From: Anaeramoeba flamelloides
Lineage: Eukaryota; Metamonada; Anaeramoebidae
Assembly (NCBI GenBank): GCA_027625915.1
Contig: JANTQA010000047.1
Coordinates: 5,828,001-5,892,000, forward strand
Reading direction: 5' to 3'
Length of the DNA: 64,000 nt
Within the stretch, counting starts at the first letter, position 1; each line of letters opens with the position of its first letter. This document shows positions 23,324 through 36,600 of this stretch, in pieces. The notes under the pieces are model-generated. The model was not told the DNA's origin. It worked only from the letters and a program-made list of their open reading frames with translations, and did no database searches. The position numbers and the translations under genes are program-made.

Positions 23324-26089
23324 AAAGTTTCAAAACGAAAAAAATGATTAAATTTATTCAGAATAGTGATGGTGGGTGTCTGAATTTGGTCAAAGTTAAT
23401 GCGTTTTTTGGGTGTAAGTCTAAACATTTGATTTATTGTTGTTTTTTAATTTTATATTTCGTATTTTGAAATGTTGTTTTGAAGAAAAGCTTGTTTTCTG
23501 AAGATTCTTTCAATTTTCATTTGATTTATTATTGTTTCTTATAAAAGCAGTTCAGTGAGTGTTCTAATTGAAAAGTTTCACTCACAACAAGATATTTGAG
23601 ATCATTTATAAAAACCCTTATCATGACTTGAGTTTTGATATTTGAATATATTGTTTTTTCAAAGTGGATTTTTTCTTTGGTTATTTAATTTCACCATAGA
23701 AGAGATCTTAAGTTTTAATTTCCTTGAAATGGCAAAAGAGATTAAGTATATATTTGTGTTTATCAGAAGGTCTATATATCATAAATTCATTGCGTATCAG
23801 AAGGCAAAAAAAATAATCTATTAAGGGGGAAAGTATATTTTACCAATTTTAATACCATCATTTATGTGAAAATGAATCCCACAAACCATTTCTTTAATCA
23901 AAGGTATAAATATTTAAGTTAGTATGAAAGTGTAGTAATTTCATAGTATAATATATTTATATAACTACGAAAAAATGTAAATCAAAAAAATGAAAAAATT
24001 GATCTGAAAAAATGAATAAAAAATCATTTATTTATTGATCTTTTCTGTAAAAGTTAATACAATTGTTTCTTTGTTACTTCCTTTTATTTTGAATTCTTTC
24101 ATGGAAATACTTTTGTTTGAAAAATTTTTAATTAAAAAATTACTTTTTATTTCTAAAGAATCCAAAAATGAATCTAAAAATCCTATTGCCATTTAATTGA
24201 TCTAATTTTAGTTTTAGTTCAGAAAATCAGAGATTTTTTAAATTCCACTTCTTCAGAAATATGGACTTATTGGGTGCGTTTGTTTGATTGGTTTATTATT
24301 TATTTTCCGTTAAATACGAAAACTTTAAATAATTTTGAATTATGATTGAAATTTTCTCAACATTATTTTCTTTTTCTTTTGAGTTGTATTATTGGTTACT
24401 AGTTTTTTTTATTCTAAGAATTCAATTACCTTTACTTGATTTTTAGAAATAGTATTTTTTCTTTGGCTTGGTTTGATAATAATAATTGTAAAAATGCATT
24501 TTGAAAGATAATTTGTAAAAAAAAAAATTTGTAAAATAATAAATAATTATAAATAGTGGTAGGAACTTAAAATGCAAGGAATTCATTATTTGGGTTCATT
24601 CAAATTAAAAAGTAAAGAAAAAAAACTTTAAAAATTGTCTTTATTTGAATTTTTTTTCATTTTTGATTTTAGCAAATTTATCTTGGAAAGGTGATCTTTC
24701 TTGTTTGTTCTGTAAAAAGAAAAGAACTTTTTTAAAATTTACACTTTTTCGGGTTGATTTTTTCGATTTCTTATATTTTCTATTACAAACCTATGTAATA
24801 AACATTCATCTATAACCAAAATCAAATTTCATAAAACCAAAAATTTAATTAAAAAAAAAAAAAAATGTTCAAATAATCGAAAAATGAAAGATTCAGAGGG
24901 ATTAATTTGAGTTTGCTTTATTTTCGCAAATAGATCCATGGGTGGATTCTAAAAACTTAACATCTGGTATTTCATTAAAATTGTTGCATTATTGCTATAA
25001 ATTTGTATTTGAGGGGTTTTTAATATTAAAAAAATAGTCTTTCCCTTCAAAGAATATTACATGGGTTCGTGTTGTAAATACCAGCTTATATTTAAGAATC
25101 TACTTGATGGAAAATTATTGTTGTAACTAAAAATTCAAATGTTTTTAATTCTCTTATTCTACCTTGTTTACAAAAGATATCTAAGAACATGATTTTGTCG
25201 TAAAGTTGATTTAAAGTTTCTCTCATATCAATCGTCCTTAATAAAACAAATCAATTTTTTAAAAAAAAACAAATGTCTTAAATTAATAGGTTTGTGGTTT
25301 AATCCGTTGTGCATTTTTATTTTCTTTTTTCTTGTAGAAGAATAAAAGTTTGTAGAGAAATGCCTTATCATTTGCTAAGGGGGTTCAAAGTGTTTTTTAC
25401 TTGCTTACCTTGTGTAAAAATGCAGAGTGGAATCAATTTAAGAAAATAAAAATAAATGATTTAATAAAAAATGTGGGGCTAAGCATTATAACAATTTTTT
25501 AAACAATATCTTTGTATGTGGATTTTTCTTTGTTTGGTCTATCATCCAACATTTTTTGGAAAAAAGTGAACATTTTCGAGTGTACCAAGCCAAATCTAAT
25601 ATTTTCAATAAATCGGAAGGATTTAAATGTTTTGATTGTTTTGATTGAAAATTATATTATGAATTATTCTTTCGAGTTAATCTGTTAAGCAAATTAACTT
25701 ATTTTGTTTTTTATTTTGTGACAATGTTCCTATTTAAAAACTCTTGTGAACTTTTTTCACTGTTTAACTTTTTTTTCCGGGACTTTTAGGATAAGAAAGG
25801 CCTTTTTTAAAGTTTTATTTTAATGGCTAGTAAATATAAAAAAAAATATTTCTAATAAATTCAATAGCAAATTCAAAAAAAAAAATATAAACCCCAATTC
25901 AAATTTTTTAACACACCAAAATTCGATTTGTAAAAAAAAAACTTATTTAATCAAATCAAGAAATTTTACCAAATTAGAACCATTCACTAATTGAAATATT
26001 AACACTTTTTTATAAATTACAATACTCACAAAACAATAAATAAATAATTATCAATACAAATAAATCATGGGTGTGTTAAAAATTTTGGA

Positions 26090-26440
26090 GAGAGCAAAAC
26101 AAAAAAATACATTAGTAAATTTGTTAAAATTCTATTAGGAATATTGATCGATCAAAGGTTAGATACTACCAACTAATTTTATTTGAGTTCTTCTATTTTG
26201 AACAACTTGGCTTTAACCTAATACCAATGGTTGAAAAAAATTTGATCCAACAAAGCAAATTTCGTAATTCAAACAATGAAATGAAAACAAAAACAAAAAG
26301 ATGAAAAAATGATTTTCATATTTTACAAAAATCAAAATTATCTCCGATTTTAAATGAAATTGTATTTTAGTGATTGTTTGTAACGTTTTAGCTGTGTCGA
26401 AAATTTTGAATTTTAGTTTAGAATCTTGAAATTGAAAAAC
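26090..26440 (+). repeat. Dispersed repeat family F, copy 2
   Basis: GTAAATTTGTTAAAATTCTA, ATTGATCGATCAAAGGTTAG and later TAGCTGTGTCGAAAATTTTG follow the order of the 38820-39200 copy. More diverged than the other two copies. Confidence 0.6.
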
Positions 26441-27589
26441 AAAGTAAAAATATCTTTACTACAATCTGAAACTTACTTCCAACGTTATTTTCCAAAATAA
26501 ATATTGTTTTTATAGAGTTTTATCCATTTTTATCGTTTTTTAAAAAGTTCTAAATCTAACATATTTCCAAATTATTTTAAAAAAAAATATTTCAATTGAA
26601 TGAAGAATGAAATCTTATTGTTTATAAAGAAACTTCACAAAAGATACTTTTAAATAAAAAAAAACTAAGTTTCAGGATAACTCAGTTCAAAAAATCAAAT
26701 TAATTATAAAAAAATTACAATAATTATTTCAAACTTGGAAAAAATATCATTTTTTGATTTAAAGAACAGTTCAAATCAATTTTTTCTTTTTTTTTTTAGG
26801 GGTGAAATCTCAATAAAATTTTTTTACCTAAATTTCATCAAGATTGAGAAATTTTTTTGCCAATTACTTCGATTTGAAAAATACCTGTTTATTTTCAATG
26901 TTAAACTTATTTCTAGATAAGTGATCCTATTTTAGAAATTGGTCAACAAAAAAATAATTGAGATTGTACCTTAAAAAAAATAATAGAAAAAATACCAAAC
27001 AATCAAATAAAAATTTCCCAAAATACTTTTTAAAAAACTGTACAATTTGACTTATAACTGAAAAGAGATCCTTTTTAATTTGTTTGTATGTTTAATCAAT
27101 AATTAATTACCCAATCTTAATTCGTTCGAGTGTATAATTAACATCCCAAGATTAAATATATCAATAGATTCTATTCTTATTTCTTTTTTTTTTTATATAT
27201 TTTCAAACAAATAAAAATTTATTCATATTAATAATTTTAAGACAAAAACAACAATTGGTATTATCAAATGGCTGGTTTTAATTCATACAGTTCGGTATTT
27301 AATGTCTGAGTATTAGAAATAAGAATATTTCCTAATCTTTTCAATATTCTAAGTAATTTTATAAACATTTGTAAATAAAATAAAATCAATTTATTAAATT
27401 CCGAAATAAAAATTTAGGAATTCGGGCAAATAAGAGGGGTCAATAACTCCTCCCTTAAATAATAAAAAAAAAAAATAAAATCAATTTTTTTAGATCTTCA
27501 AGGATTCAATATTTGATTTATTTTTATTGTATTTTTAATAAAGATTAATGGTTCAAGGTTTTTTGTGCATATAATCTCTCATAGGGATT

Positions 27590-27800
27590 ACTAAAAGTAA
27601 GATTGATTCAAAATAAAGATTTTTTGCAAATTTTTCCATTACTAATTTTGATCCAAAAATCCAATCAAAAAGGATCAGATCTTTTGACTGAAAATATAAT
27701 TGAGAAAAATGGACTCTTGAAAAAATGATAACAAATTTCTCAGAAGTTGGGAAATGAGTTTGCAAATTGGGTTTAATTTTTTCTTTGTGAAAATAACTAT
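27590..27800 (-). repeat. Dispersed repeat family D, copy 2 (reverse orientation)
   Basis: The reverse complement carries TTTTCAGTCAAAAGATCTGA then TCCTTTTTGATTGG, and CTCATTTCCCAACTTCTGAG. These match 7900-8080 in order. Confidence 0.65.
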
Positions 27801-28242
27801 TCTATCAAATTTGGTAATAAAAATTTGATAAGATTGACCGTCCCTTCAAGTTAAAGAGATTTACCCAAGGCAAAATTCAATAACTCCTATTTAATTTGAA
27901 GAAAGAAGAACCTCACTTGTAATATAATTACAATGTAATTATTTGTTTATTAAAAACAGTTTTTGTACACCAAAGGAAGCAAAATTTTTCATCCTGTTCA
28001 AAGCGAATTCTCAACAAAGTTGGTTCCAAACTGTCATCTCGCTTTTCTTGATTAAATTGAAAATTAAGTGAAAATTTTTCCCCATTTATCCTTTAAATAA
28101 GAGGTAATATCTGGGACTTTGTAAAATCTAAAAAAATGCTTTGAACTCCTTTCATATAGGTGAAATTTTCATTTTTCTAATTTGTTGTTTTTTGTAAAAT
28201 ATTTTTTTAATTTTTCATTTTCCAAAACATAAATAACCAACA

Positions 28243-29241
28243 ATGGGTAAATTTTTTTTTTCTAGTTCTTTTATTTGTTCTCTTTAAAAAACAATTTATT
28301 AAAACAAACTTTTTTTTTTATTTTATTTATGAAAAAAAAAACACAAATCTTTTTCCTTCTTTTGAATGGCTACAGGAAAAGCTATTTCAAAATTAAAAAA
28401 AAAGATCTTTGGAAAAAAAGAAATGAGACTTTTAATGCTGGGTCTCGATGCAGCAGGTAAAACAACTGTATTATACAAATTAAAGCTTGGTCAAAGCGTA
28501 ACTACAATTCCGTAAATATTTCCATCTTCTTACTCTCTTGCACTCAAGACTTTTTATTCAAAAACCTTTTTTTTTTTTTTTTTTTTCTATTTAACAAAAC
28601 TTGTTCCATTTATTTTCTAAAAAGAACTGTCGGTTTTAATGTAGAAACAGTTCAATACAAAAATGTTAAATTTAATGTTTGGGATGTAAGTCGTTTTCAA
28701 TTCTTTTTCTCTCTTTCTTTATGATTACAAAATAATAATGATTTTTATTTACGAGAAAATTTTTTCTTTATTTTTTTTTTTTTTTTCATTTTAAAAATTT
28801 GAAATTCCCCAATCCTAAATATAAACAAACCAAAAAAATTACCGATAACAAAACAAAACTTATTACCAAAAACAACTCACAAAAATCTCAAAGGTTGGTG
28901 GTCAAGAAAAAATTAGACCACTTTGGAGACATTACTTCACAGGAACCCAAGGCTTGATCTTTGTTGTTGATTCCAACGATCGTGCAAGAATTGACGAAGC
29001 AAGAAACGAACTTCACAAAATCATTTCAGATCGAGAAATGAGAGAATCTTTACTCCTCGTTTTTGCAAACAAACAAGATCTCCCAAATGTAATGACCCCA
29101 GCTGAAATCACAGAAAGATTAGAATTGCATAAATTAAGAGACAGAAATTGGTTTGTTCAACCAACTTGTGCTATTAATGGTGACGGTTTGTTTGAAGGAT
29201 TGACTTGGTTGTCAACAAATATTAAAGATAAGAAGAAATAA
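28243..29241 (+). CDS. ARF6: ARF-family small GTPase, ARF6-like, 4 exons
   Basis: Exons 28243-28246, 28376-28511, 28625-28685 and 28894-29241 join to 182 residues. ARFs are myristoylated switches that recruit coats and lipid-modifying enzymes; class III/ARF6 acts at the plasma membrane and endosomes. Seen: N-terminal MGKAISKL, with Gly2 available for myristoylation; P-loop [17 protein letters not shown] switch [17 protein letters not shown] switch II; NKQD; and C-terminal CAINGDGL. The stretches [39 protein letters not shown] and DREMR favour ARF6 over ARF1. The first exon supplies only ATG plus one base. The choice is inferred from GTAAAT at 28247, CTACAG at 28375 and the restored MGxxxS. 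An in-frame ATG at 28365 would instead give MATGKAIS without a myristoylation site. Introns are 129, 113 and 208 bp. Confidence 0.95.
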
Positions 29242-29280
29242 ATCTATTTTTTTTTTCAATAAAGTGCCAATGAAAACACC

Positions 29281-29283
<3 letters not shown>

Positions 29284-29322
<39 letters not shown>
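29284..29322. repeat. 39-nt poly(A) run just downstream of the ARF stop
   Basis: An uninterrupted A-run 42 bp after the TAA of the ARF gene, preceded by a CAATAAAG sequence that could serve as a polyadenylation signal. The gene has introns, so this is not the tail of a processed copy; similar runs occur elsewhere (13398-13437). Confidence 0.7.
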
Positions 29323-29324
<2 letters not shown>

Positions 29325-32300
29325 AAAAATTTCAAACAATTCAACACATTCTGAACCTTTCCTATCTTATTTTGGTGCTTTGTTGAAAAAACCAAAAATT
29401 TTTAAAAATTTTTAAAAATTTCTCTTACAAAATAGTGAACAAGTTAAATGACTGAAAATAAGAATGTTATAATTTGTTTGATGATTTATATTTTTCTTTA
29501 CCTATTAACTTTTTTTATTAATTTTAAATAAATTTGTTCTACTTTTCATAAGTTTTTCTTTATTTCTTGTTCGATTGTAAATTTTTTTTTTGATTTTTTT
29601 CTTTGGGGATAGGTCTCAACAAACTCTTTGGATACTTTCAAAAATACTATTATTTTCCAATTAAAAATGAAAATTTTTAGCTCACATGCCTAAATATTTT
29701 TCTGGTTTCTAAGAAGATAGTAAAACCAAAGATCTTCACAAAACCAAAAGGGTTTAGAAATGAATTTTTAGACTTTAAATTAAACTTCCTTATTGAACTT
29801 AAGACAAAATTTTTACTCTGCTAATTTGATTGTTACAATCATAATTAATAAACATTTTGGAAATTGAAATAAAAATTTTGATTTATTCATTGGAAAATAA
29901 CAGTATTCCCAAAAAGTTGAAAAAGATGTGGTGGGGTGTTTACTTTAGAAATGTATTTATAGAACCTTTCAGGATATATTATACTATTTTGTATCAAAAA
30001 ACTTTTTTTCAATTGAAAAAGATCAATAATTTAGCTTTTTAAACGCTTTTTGTAATTTGTCTGATTTTAAAAAACGATTTAAGAATTTCAAAAAACAGTG
30101 TTCTGATAGATTACAAAAAAAATTCACAAGGTTTTTATAAAGTAAAAAATTGCCAAATCTAATATATTTTAATAGATTGCAAAAGAAAAAATATGGAAAA
30201 TATTATTCTTATTTTTGGTGATCAATAAAGATATCTGAAATTGAAATCACACCTAACAAAAATAAAAAGGTTTTTACACCCAAAATGTACATTTTGGATG
30301 GATAGGAAAATCAGAGCATCAAACAACCCATCAAAGAATTAATTTTTTGGGAATTTCCAACCAATAAACAAGCAAGGACAGTGAAGTATAAAGACTTTAT
30401 CAAATTTAAATACCAAAAACTTTAAAAAGAAAAACAAAAAAATTGAAAAAAGAAAATTATGAAAAAATAAGTTAAAAAAAAAAGATATCAATACTTTGTG
30501 TGTTAACTGCTAACATAAATTTTTAATACATCGAAATACACCGAGTCAATTTCTTGATATAACTGTTTTCATACAAGAGTTATAGACTTTGACCCCGTTA
30601 CCATTAGGCCAAATAATGAAATAAAAAAGTTCATTGTTTCAAAGTTTTTATAGCTAAAATTCGTAATTTTGGGAAATTAAACTTTTGCCAAATTAGGTTA
30701 AATTTACTGTTTTTTATCCAATTTTACTATAAATTTTAAAACACTCAAAATCCAAGAATTACCGAGAGATTTTTGTGATTAAATTCAAAATATTTCTGAA
30801 AAAAACAAAAATCTATTATAATATTAAATCAAAATATAAAAATTATATCGTAGAACAACCAACAATTATCATCATGATAAGGTTTAAATATCATAAATCT
30901 ATCAATTTTAATCACCAGAACTAGACAGAAATCAAAAGAATTATAAATATTCAAAATTAATTATGAAATAATTAAAAATTAAAAAATATTTTCTTGGAGT
31001 TACACCACAAGATTAATGTTCAATAAATTTACACATATATACCAATTAACCTATTTTTTGCATTTATACAATCATGTTTTTATTTTGACTGCTTGCTCAA
31101 TGTTTTAAGACAATAAATTCCTATTTTTAGATGTTAAAAAACAAATAAAAAGCTATTTTAAATTGCTAAATGCAAAAATAACAAAAAAAAAAATAAAGGT
31201 ATAATTTATATAGATCTTTCACTGAATACATTTTTCAAAATTTTATGTAAATTATACAAATGTGAACAAATATTTTTGACAAAATAATTTTCAAAAATTT
31301 ATTTATAATTAAAAATAAACAAAGTCCATATAAGAAATTATAGCAAATCTAAAAATTCTAAATTGATAAAAATGATTCTGATGTTATAATTTAATCACGT
31401 GATTAGATCAGAATTTTCTAATTTTATCCCATTCATTTCTTTAAATTTGGGCTTTTATTATTGATTTTTAGATCTCGGAAAGGTTGAAATTTATAGATTT
31501 TGACAATATCACTATTATATTAACAAAAATTATATAAATATTATAGAAAAGACTTTAAAAATGTAATATATTTTCAAATATTATTGATTATTTATATTGA
31601 TTAAAATAAGCTTTGTTTGCACCAAACTGGCATAACATTTTTTTTCAAAAATCATTTTTTTTTTTTTTTTTTGACAAATAATCTTTTCAACAACAAATAA
31701 AAAACAATAAACCTGATACAATATATCCGCTTATAGTTGATATTCATATAAATTAAAACCTATAAACAAATTTATTTTATTAAAAATTGAAATTCTAATA
31801 TTTCTCTATACATAACATAACGTTAAATAAGAAAATTTCTCTTTCATCTTTTGTTAAAAAATTGAAGAAAAGTTCAATAGAAATCAAAATTATTTTTTCA
31901 CAATCATTTACACTGTTCCAATAACATTAAAATAACAGTTTTTTACTTACTGAGTATCAACCTTGTAAAAAAAAAAAATCAAATTAAACATGTATCAAGA
32001 AAAAATCGAAAAATAGAAAAAATAAGAAAAATCAAAACATGAAAAAATAGTTTCAATTTTGAAACCCCCAGAATATTTTTTTTTCATATAATACCTATTC
32101 AAACTCTTTAAACACACATAATTCACCCACTGCAAATGAACGCATTTCACATAAAAAATGACTTAATTCAAATACTAGCCCGGTGAAATGTATACTTGAA
32201 GAATTGACATTTAATTTTTAAAAACAGTCTATTTTTTGTCTGTTTTTAAATGAAATGTATTGTTGAAAAAAATAACACAATTTAATTTTTTTAAATACTT

Positions 32301-32379
32301 TTTTTTATTTCTAAATAATATATATAAATTTACATTTTTTTTTTTTTTTTTTTTATTTACTTTTTACGGATTAAGAAGG

Positions 32380-32427
<48 letters not shown>

Positions 32428-33668
32428 GCAATCTTTCAATTAATATCACAAAACAAAATATACTAACCCACCAATAATTTATAAATTATTTTAAAAACCC
32501 ATTGTTAAACAACGTTTAAAATAAAAAAATAAAATAATTATTAAAAATCCGTGATATAATATTTATTTATTGTTTAATAGAGGCAATTATAGTAGATTAT
32601 GAAAATAAAAAAAGGAATATTAGAAAAATAATTATAATATCATAATAAAATATAAAAATATCATTTAACAGATCCAAATCAAAAACTAAAAAGTAGAAGA
32701 TAAAAATTATAGATGAAGAAATAATTTTGAATATTGTTTGTTTTTAAATTACTAATATTTGGACTTTAAATAGGGCAGATTTCTATCCAATTTATTCTAA
32801 TTTTTCAATTCTTCTGAAATACTCTTAACTTAAAGGCTCCGAATTCACCTCTATATAGACTTAAAAAATATCCATATAAAGGTAATTAGAGAACATACAA
32901 ATTACAATCTATTTTTTCTATAAATCTCATAAAAGTTGAAAAAAACAACATAAACACAAGAAGAGAAAGTTTTTTCCTATTATTTACCCAAATAGCAAAA
33001 AGTATCTAAAAAATTTTGATAATTTGACCTCTTTTGAAAATTAAATGGATTATATTTTAATTAATAATGATAATTTAATCTTATGAAATAATTATTATTG
33101 ACTTGTTTCGATTTATCGTCTCTCATTTTGATTAAGAGATAAGAAAATCAATTTTTTTAGGTTAACTATTTTTTGTGAATATCCAAAGAACCAAGTTCAC
33201 TAGAAACTACCAATATTTTCAAAATACAAAAATAATACTGATAAATTCAAATAGATATTAGAAAATTTTTGCTTCATTTTTCACATTGGAGAATTTTTTA
33301 CTTTGGCTTTGAAGAAAGCATTTCATTTCTTTAAATGTTAAGAAACATTGTAAATTGGTCCTTCAAAAAATTCTTTTTCAAGAACTTATTTATATGGAAT
33401 GCTTTCAAAGTAGAGTTTACCGAAGATAAACAAAAATGCAAATTGAAGTAAAAATTGTTTGTGATTTTTTTGAATTTATTGGTAATAATCACTCAAAATT
33501 ATTCTTCATGAATTCTTGGTTTATACTTTCATTTTTGGCTTGTGTTTGAAAAGCTTCCCAAAAAAACTTTATAGTGTACCAAGGGGAAATAAATGATTTT
33601 GAATGATAAATTTCAAAACCTTTTTTCATTTTTTTTTGATTGCAATATTTTTTTTTGAGTAAAGTTAA
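29323..33668. other. Intergenic A+T-rich region between ARF and SF3B3
   Basis: Holds an 18-bp perfect palindrome CCAAAATGTACATTTTGG at 30280-30297, a 14-bp palindrome TAATCACGTGATTA at 31392-31405, and an 11-bp hairpin (TTTAAAAACAG / CTGTTTTTAAA) near 32217-32250. It also has a (TTA)n microsatellite, listed separately. No gene recognised. Confidence 0.5.
32381..32427 (+). repeat. (TTA)n microsatellite
   Basis: 47 bp of uninterrupted TTA units, preceded by a long T-run. Confidence 0.95.
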
Positions 33669-36600
33669 ATGACGTTCTATCATCTAACCTTACAACAACC
33701 AACAAGTACTTTCCAATGTATAAAAGGGAATTTCATTCAAAAAAACCGAGAATCTCTTCTTGTTTCCAAGGGGCGTCTTTTAACTCTTTATGCTTCAATG
33801 ACTAATTCGTTAGTGGAGGTCTCGACAATTAACTGCTTTGGCTATGTTCGGTCGGTGTGTGTCGTGTCGCTCCAAAAAGTTGAATTGGATCTGATTGGTG
33901 TGACTACTGACGCTGGTTATTTTACTTTAATCCAATACGACAATTTGTTAGGTGAGTTGGTTTGTGTGCTCCAAAAGGAGATAGGAGACAGCGGCTTAAA
34001 AAGAAACAACCACGGTTTTTCCATTGTTTCACAAAAACACATTCTTTTAATTTCGGCAATCGAAGGGTCATTATTGGGCTTTTTTATAAAAAAAGGAAAA
34101 TATGGTTATTCTATTTCCAAAAAACTATATCAACATGTGGCTTCCGTATTATTTGTAAACACCTGTTGGATATATCTACGTGGTAAACCAAGAACAATTG
34201 CTACTATTCAAATTAATTGTAAAAAAAAAATTGGTAAAAAGAGTTTAGTATTTTATGACTACAGCACAAAGAAAGGCAAAATTGTTCAAAAAAAAAAATT
34301 GAAAATTGATAATTCTTCTAATTTGTTAATACCTCGTAAGCCTATTTTTTTTTTTTTTTTTTTTTTTTTGTTTTTTTTGATTTGTTTTAGATTATTTTGT
34401 TCGAATCAATCTTTTTTCTTTAAAGTTTCTCAAGGTCACCTAATAAAAAATCTTAAAATTGTAAAAGGCACTCGAAAATTTGAGATGTTTTTCTTTTCAA
34501 GACATGAAAGATCTTCAATTTAAAGTAACGGCTTCATGCAAAAACAAAATCAATAATTGTTGTAGAAAAAGTAATTTTACTAAAATTAAATTTAAGGGTA
34601 TTGCCACTTTCCAGACATTATTTTCTTACCCTACGGCTGGCTTGCCAGCTGAAAATTTAAAGTTTAAAAAGAACTTGTTTTTCTTGGCTCAACTAAAATA
34701 AAAAGAAATATTCGTCAAGATTCAAAGTATTTCAAGAGCATAAAATCAATAATAAAAAAAATTTTCAGAGGATCATAAAGAAAAAACAATCACAAAAAAA
34801 AAGATTGTGAAATTGCCCTTCTTTTGATTGAAAAAATTCAAATAACAAAAAAAAATAAATCAAAATAGGGATCTCAATCACAAAAAATCTAAATAACCAT
34901 TATAAAATTTCCAAGTATACTTCAAGACAGATAATTTTAAAGTCTGTAAAAAACAACAAAAAACCAATCCTTTCTTGTTCTTTATTTCCAAATGCTTAAA
35001 TTTCTTCTATTTGAACAAAACCTTTTTTTCCAGTACAAAATTAATTAAAACCAATTAAATCCAATTTATGGTTGTTTTATCACCCTCTTTATGCTTGACA
35101 AAGTAATGGTTTTGGTGACATTCTTTCGAAAAAAAAATAACTCATTTTAAAAATGAAAAAAATCTTCTTTGAGATTTCAAAAAGCTCTAAAGAGAGGCAC
35201 TTAAAAATTAGACAGTTGTATTTAAAATGATCACTCAAATCGATTCAAACCTGAAAGTTGAGTACCGCTCTTTGGCGCTTTTTTCTAAACATATCATGAT
35301 TTTCATTGTTGGTTTTCAGAAATCTGTCATACAATAATTATTGGTTTGCCTTTAATTCAAATTACGCAACAATAAATGTACCGAAAATTTTTTGATTTTC
35401 ATTTCAAAAAGTACATTTTAGCCGTAATGACTGCATAAGCTGATTGTAAAAGAATGATAATTAAAGATCAACCAAACAATATTGACCCATCTGGGTAGTA
35501 CGTGCTAAATGTTTGAAATAAAGTAATAAAAAAACGAACAAATTGGATTTCTCTCTGGGTAAAATAAGGTATTTTTAAAAATGTGGTACATTCTTTTTTA
35601 CATTTCATAAAATATTATCTTTGCTATCAGTTCTATTCGTAAACTATTAATACTAAATTAAGTAAAATATTAAGACTGATTGGATCGGCACCTATTGTAT
35701 ATTTATTTCAAAATATGTTCATTAAAATATTTCCAAAAAATGAAAAAAAGCATAAACACTTTTTTTTGGAGAAAACGAGTAATGATCAATTTCAATAAAA
35801 AACTGGCAATATGATAAAGGGCACAAACGATTTTTTTTAACCATAAAATACTGTTATAAGTTTTACATTCTATTGGAAAATTTGTCAAAATTAAATCTCT
35901 TAGTAATAATGAATTATTGCAATCAAAAAGAAGAAAATAATTTCCCAATTTTCTCAGCTTTAAAAAATTTTCCAATAAAATTTTCGATCAGAAATTTTCA
36001 TATCTTTTATTTATAAATACCATACTAACAAAACAAATTGTTATGTAGAATCAAAAAACAATGAATAATAATAATAATTTTGATATTTAGATAATTTTAT
36101 GGGGATTGAGCTTCATAAAGATATTTCAAAATAATTTGCCCATCTTTTTTCAAAATAGCTTAAACCACCTTTATCAAATTTTTTTGAAATTTTGAATTGA
36201 ATTAAAGAAAAAAAAAAAATCACTTTATTCATTACAATTATTTTGTACAAAATTTGAAAATTAAATATTTTTTGCTATTTTGGAATTGATTTTCAAAGAA
36301 AAGTCTCATCACAACAAAGAAGAATTCAGAAAACAATCATCTTAAGGCAAATAACATTGTGCTGCCTTTACCTTAATTTTGATAAGGAATAAATTGCAAA
36401 TTAAAGTTACTTTTCCATTTTGTAAACTGTTATTTTTCAATATTAAAGCTTAAATTAAATCTCAATAACAAAAATTTTATCAATAGATTCTATCTTTGTG
36501 TTTACTATATATATATATATATAATACAAAATCTCGATTAATGTTTCAAAAGGGTTTTAGTTAAAAAAAGATGAAAGAAATTCAAAGGTTCGAATTTTAA

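Larger units (their letters stand above)
23324..28242. other. Intergenic A+T-rich region between dynamin and ARF genes
   Basis: The dynamin and ARF genes are divergent, so both promoters may lie here; no promoter motif is identifiable. It holds repeat F copy 2 (26090-26440), repeat D copy 2 (27590-27800), the stretch at 24350-24600 related to 4540-4740, and chance open frames (23642-23824, 26735-26920). No further gene is supported. Confidence 0.5.

Noticed and set aside
29284-29322. Poly(A) tail marking the ARF gene as a processed retrocopy
   Set aside because: The gene keeps three introns and intact splice sites, so it is not a retrocopy; long A-runs are common here.
30560-30620. tRNA-like A box (TGGCCTAATGG on the minus strand)
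   Set aside because: The A-box pattern is good, but no 7-bp acceptor stem, proper anticodon loop or B box (GGTTCGAATCC type) follows, even allowing an anticodon intron.
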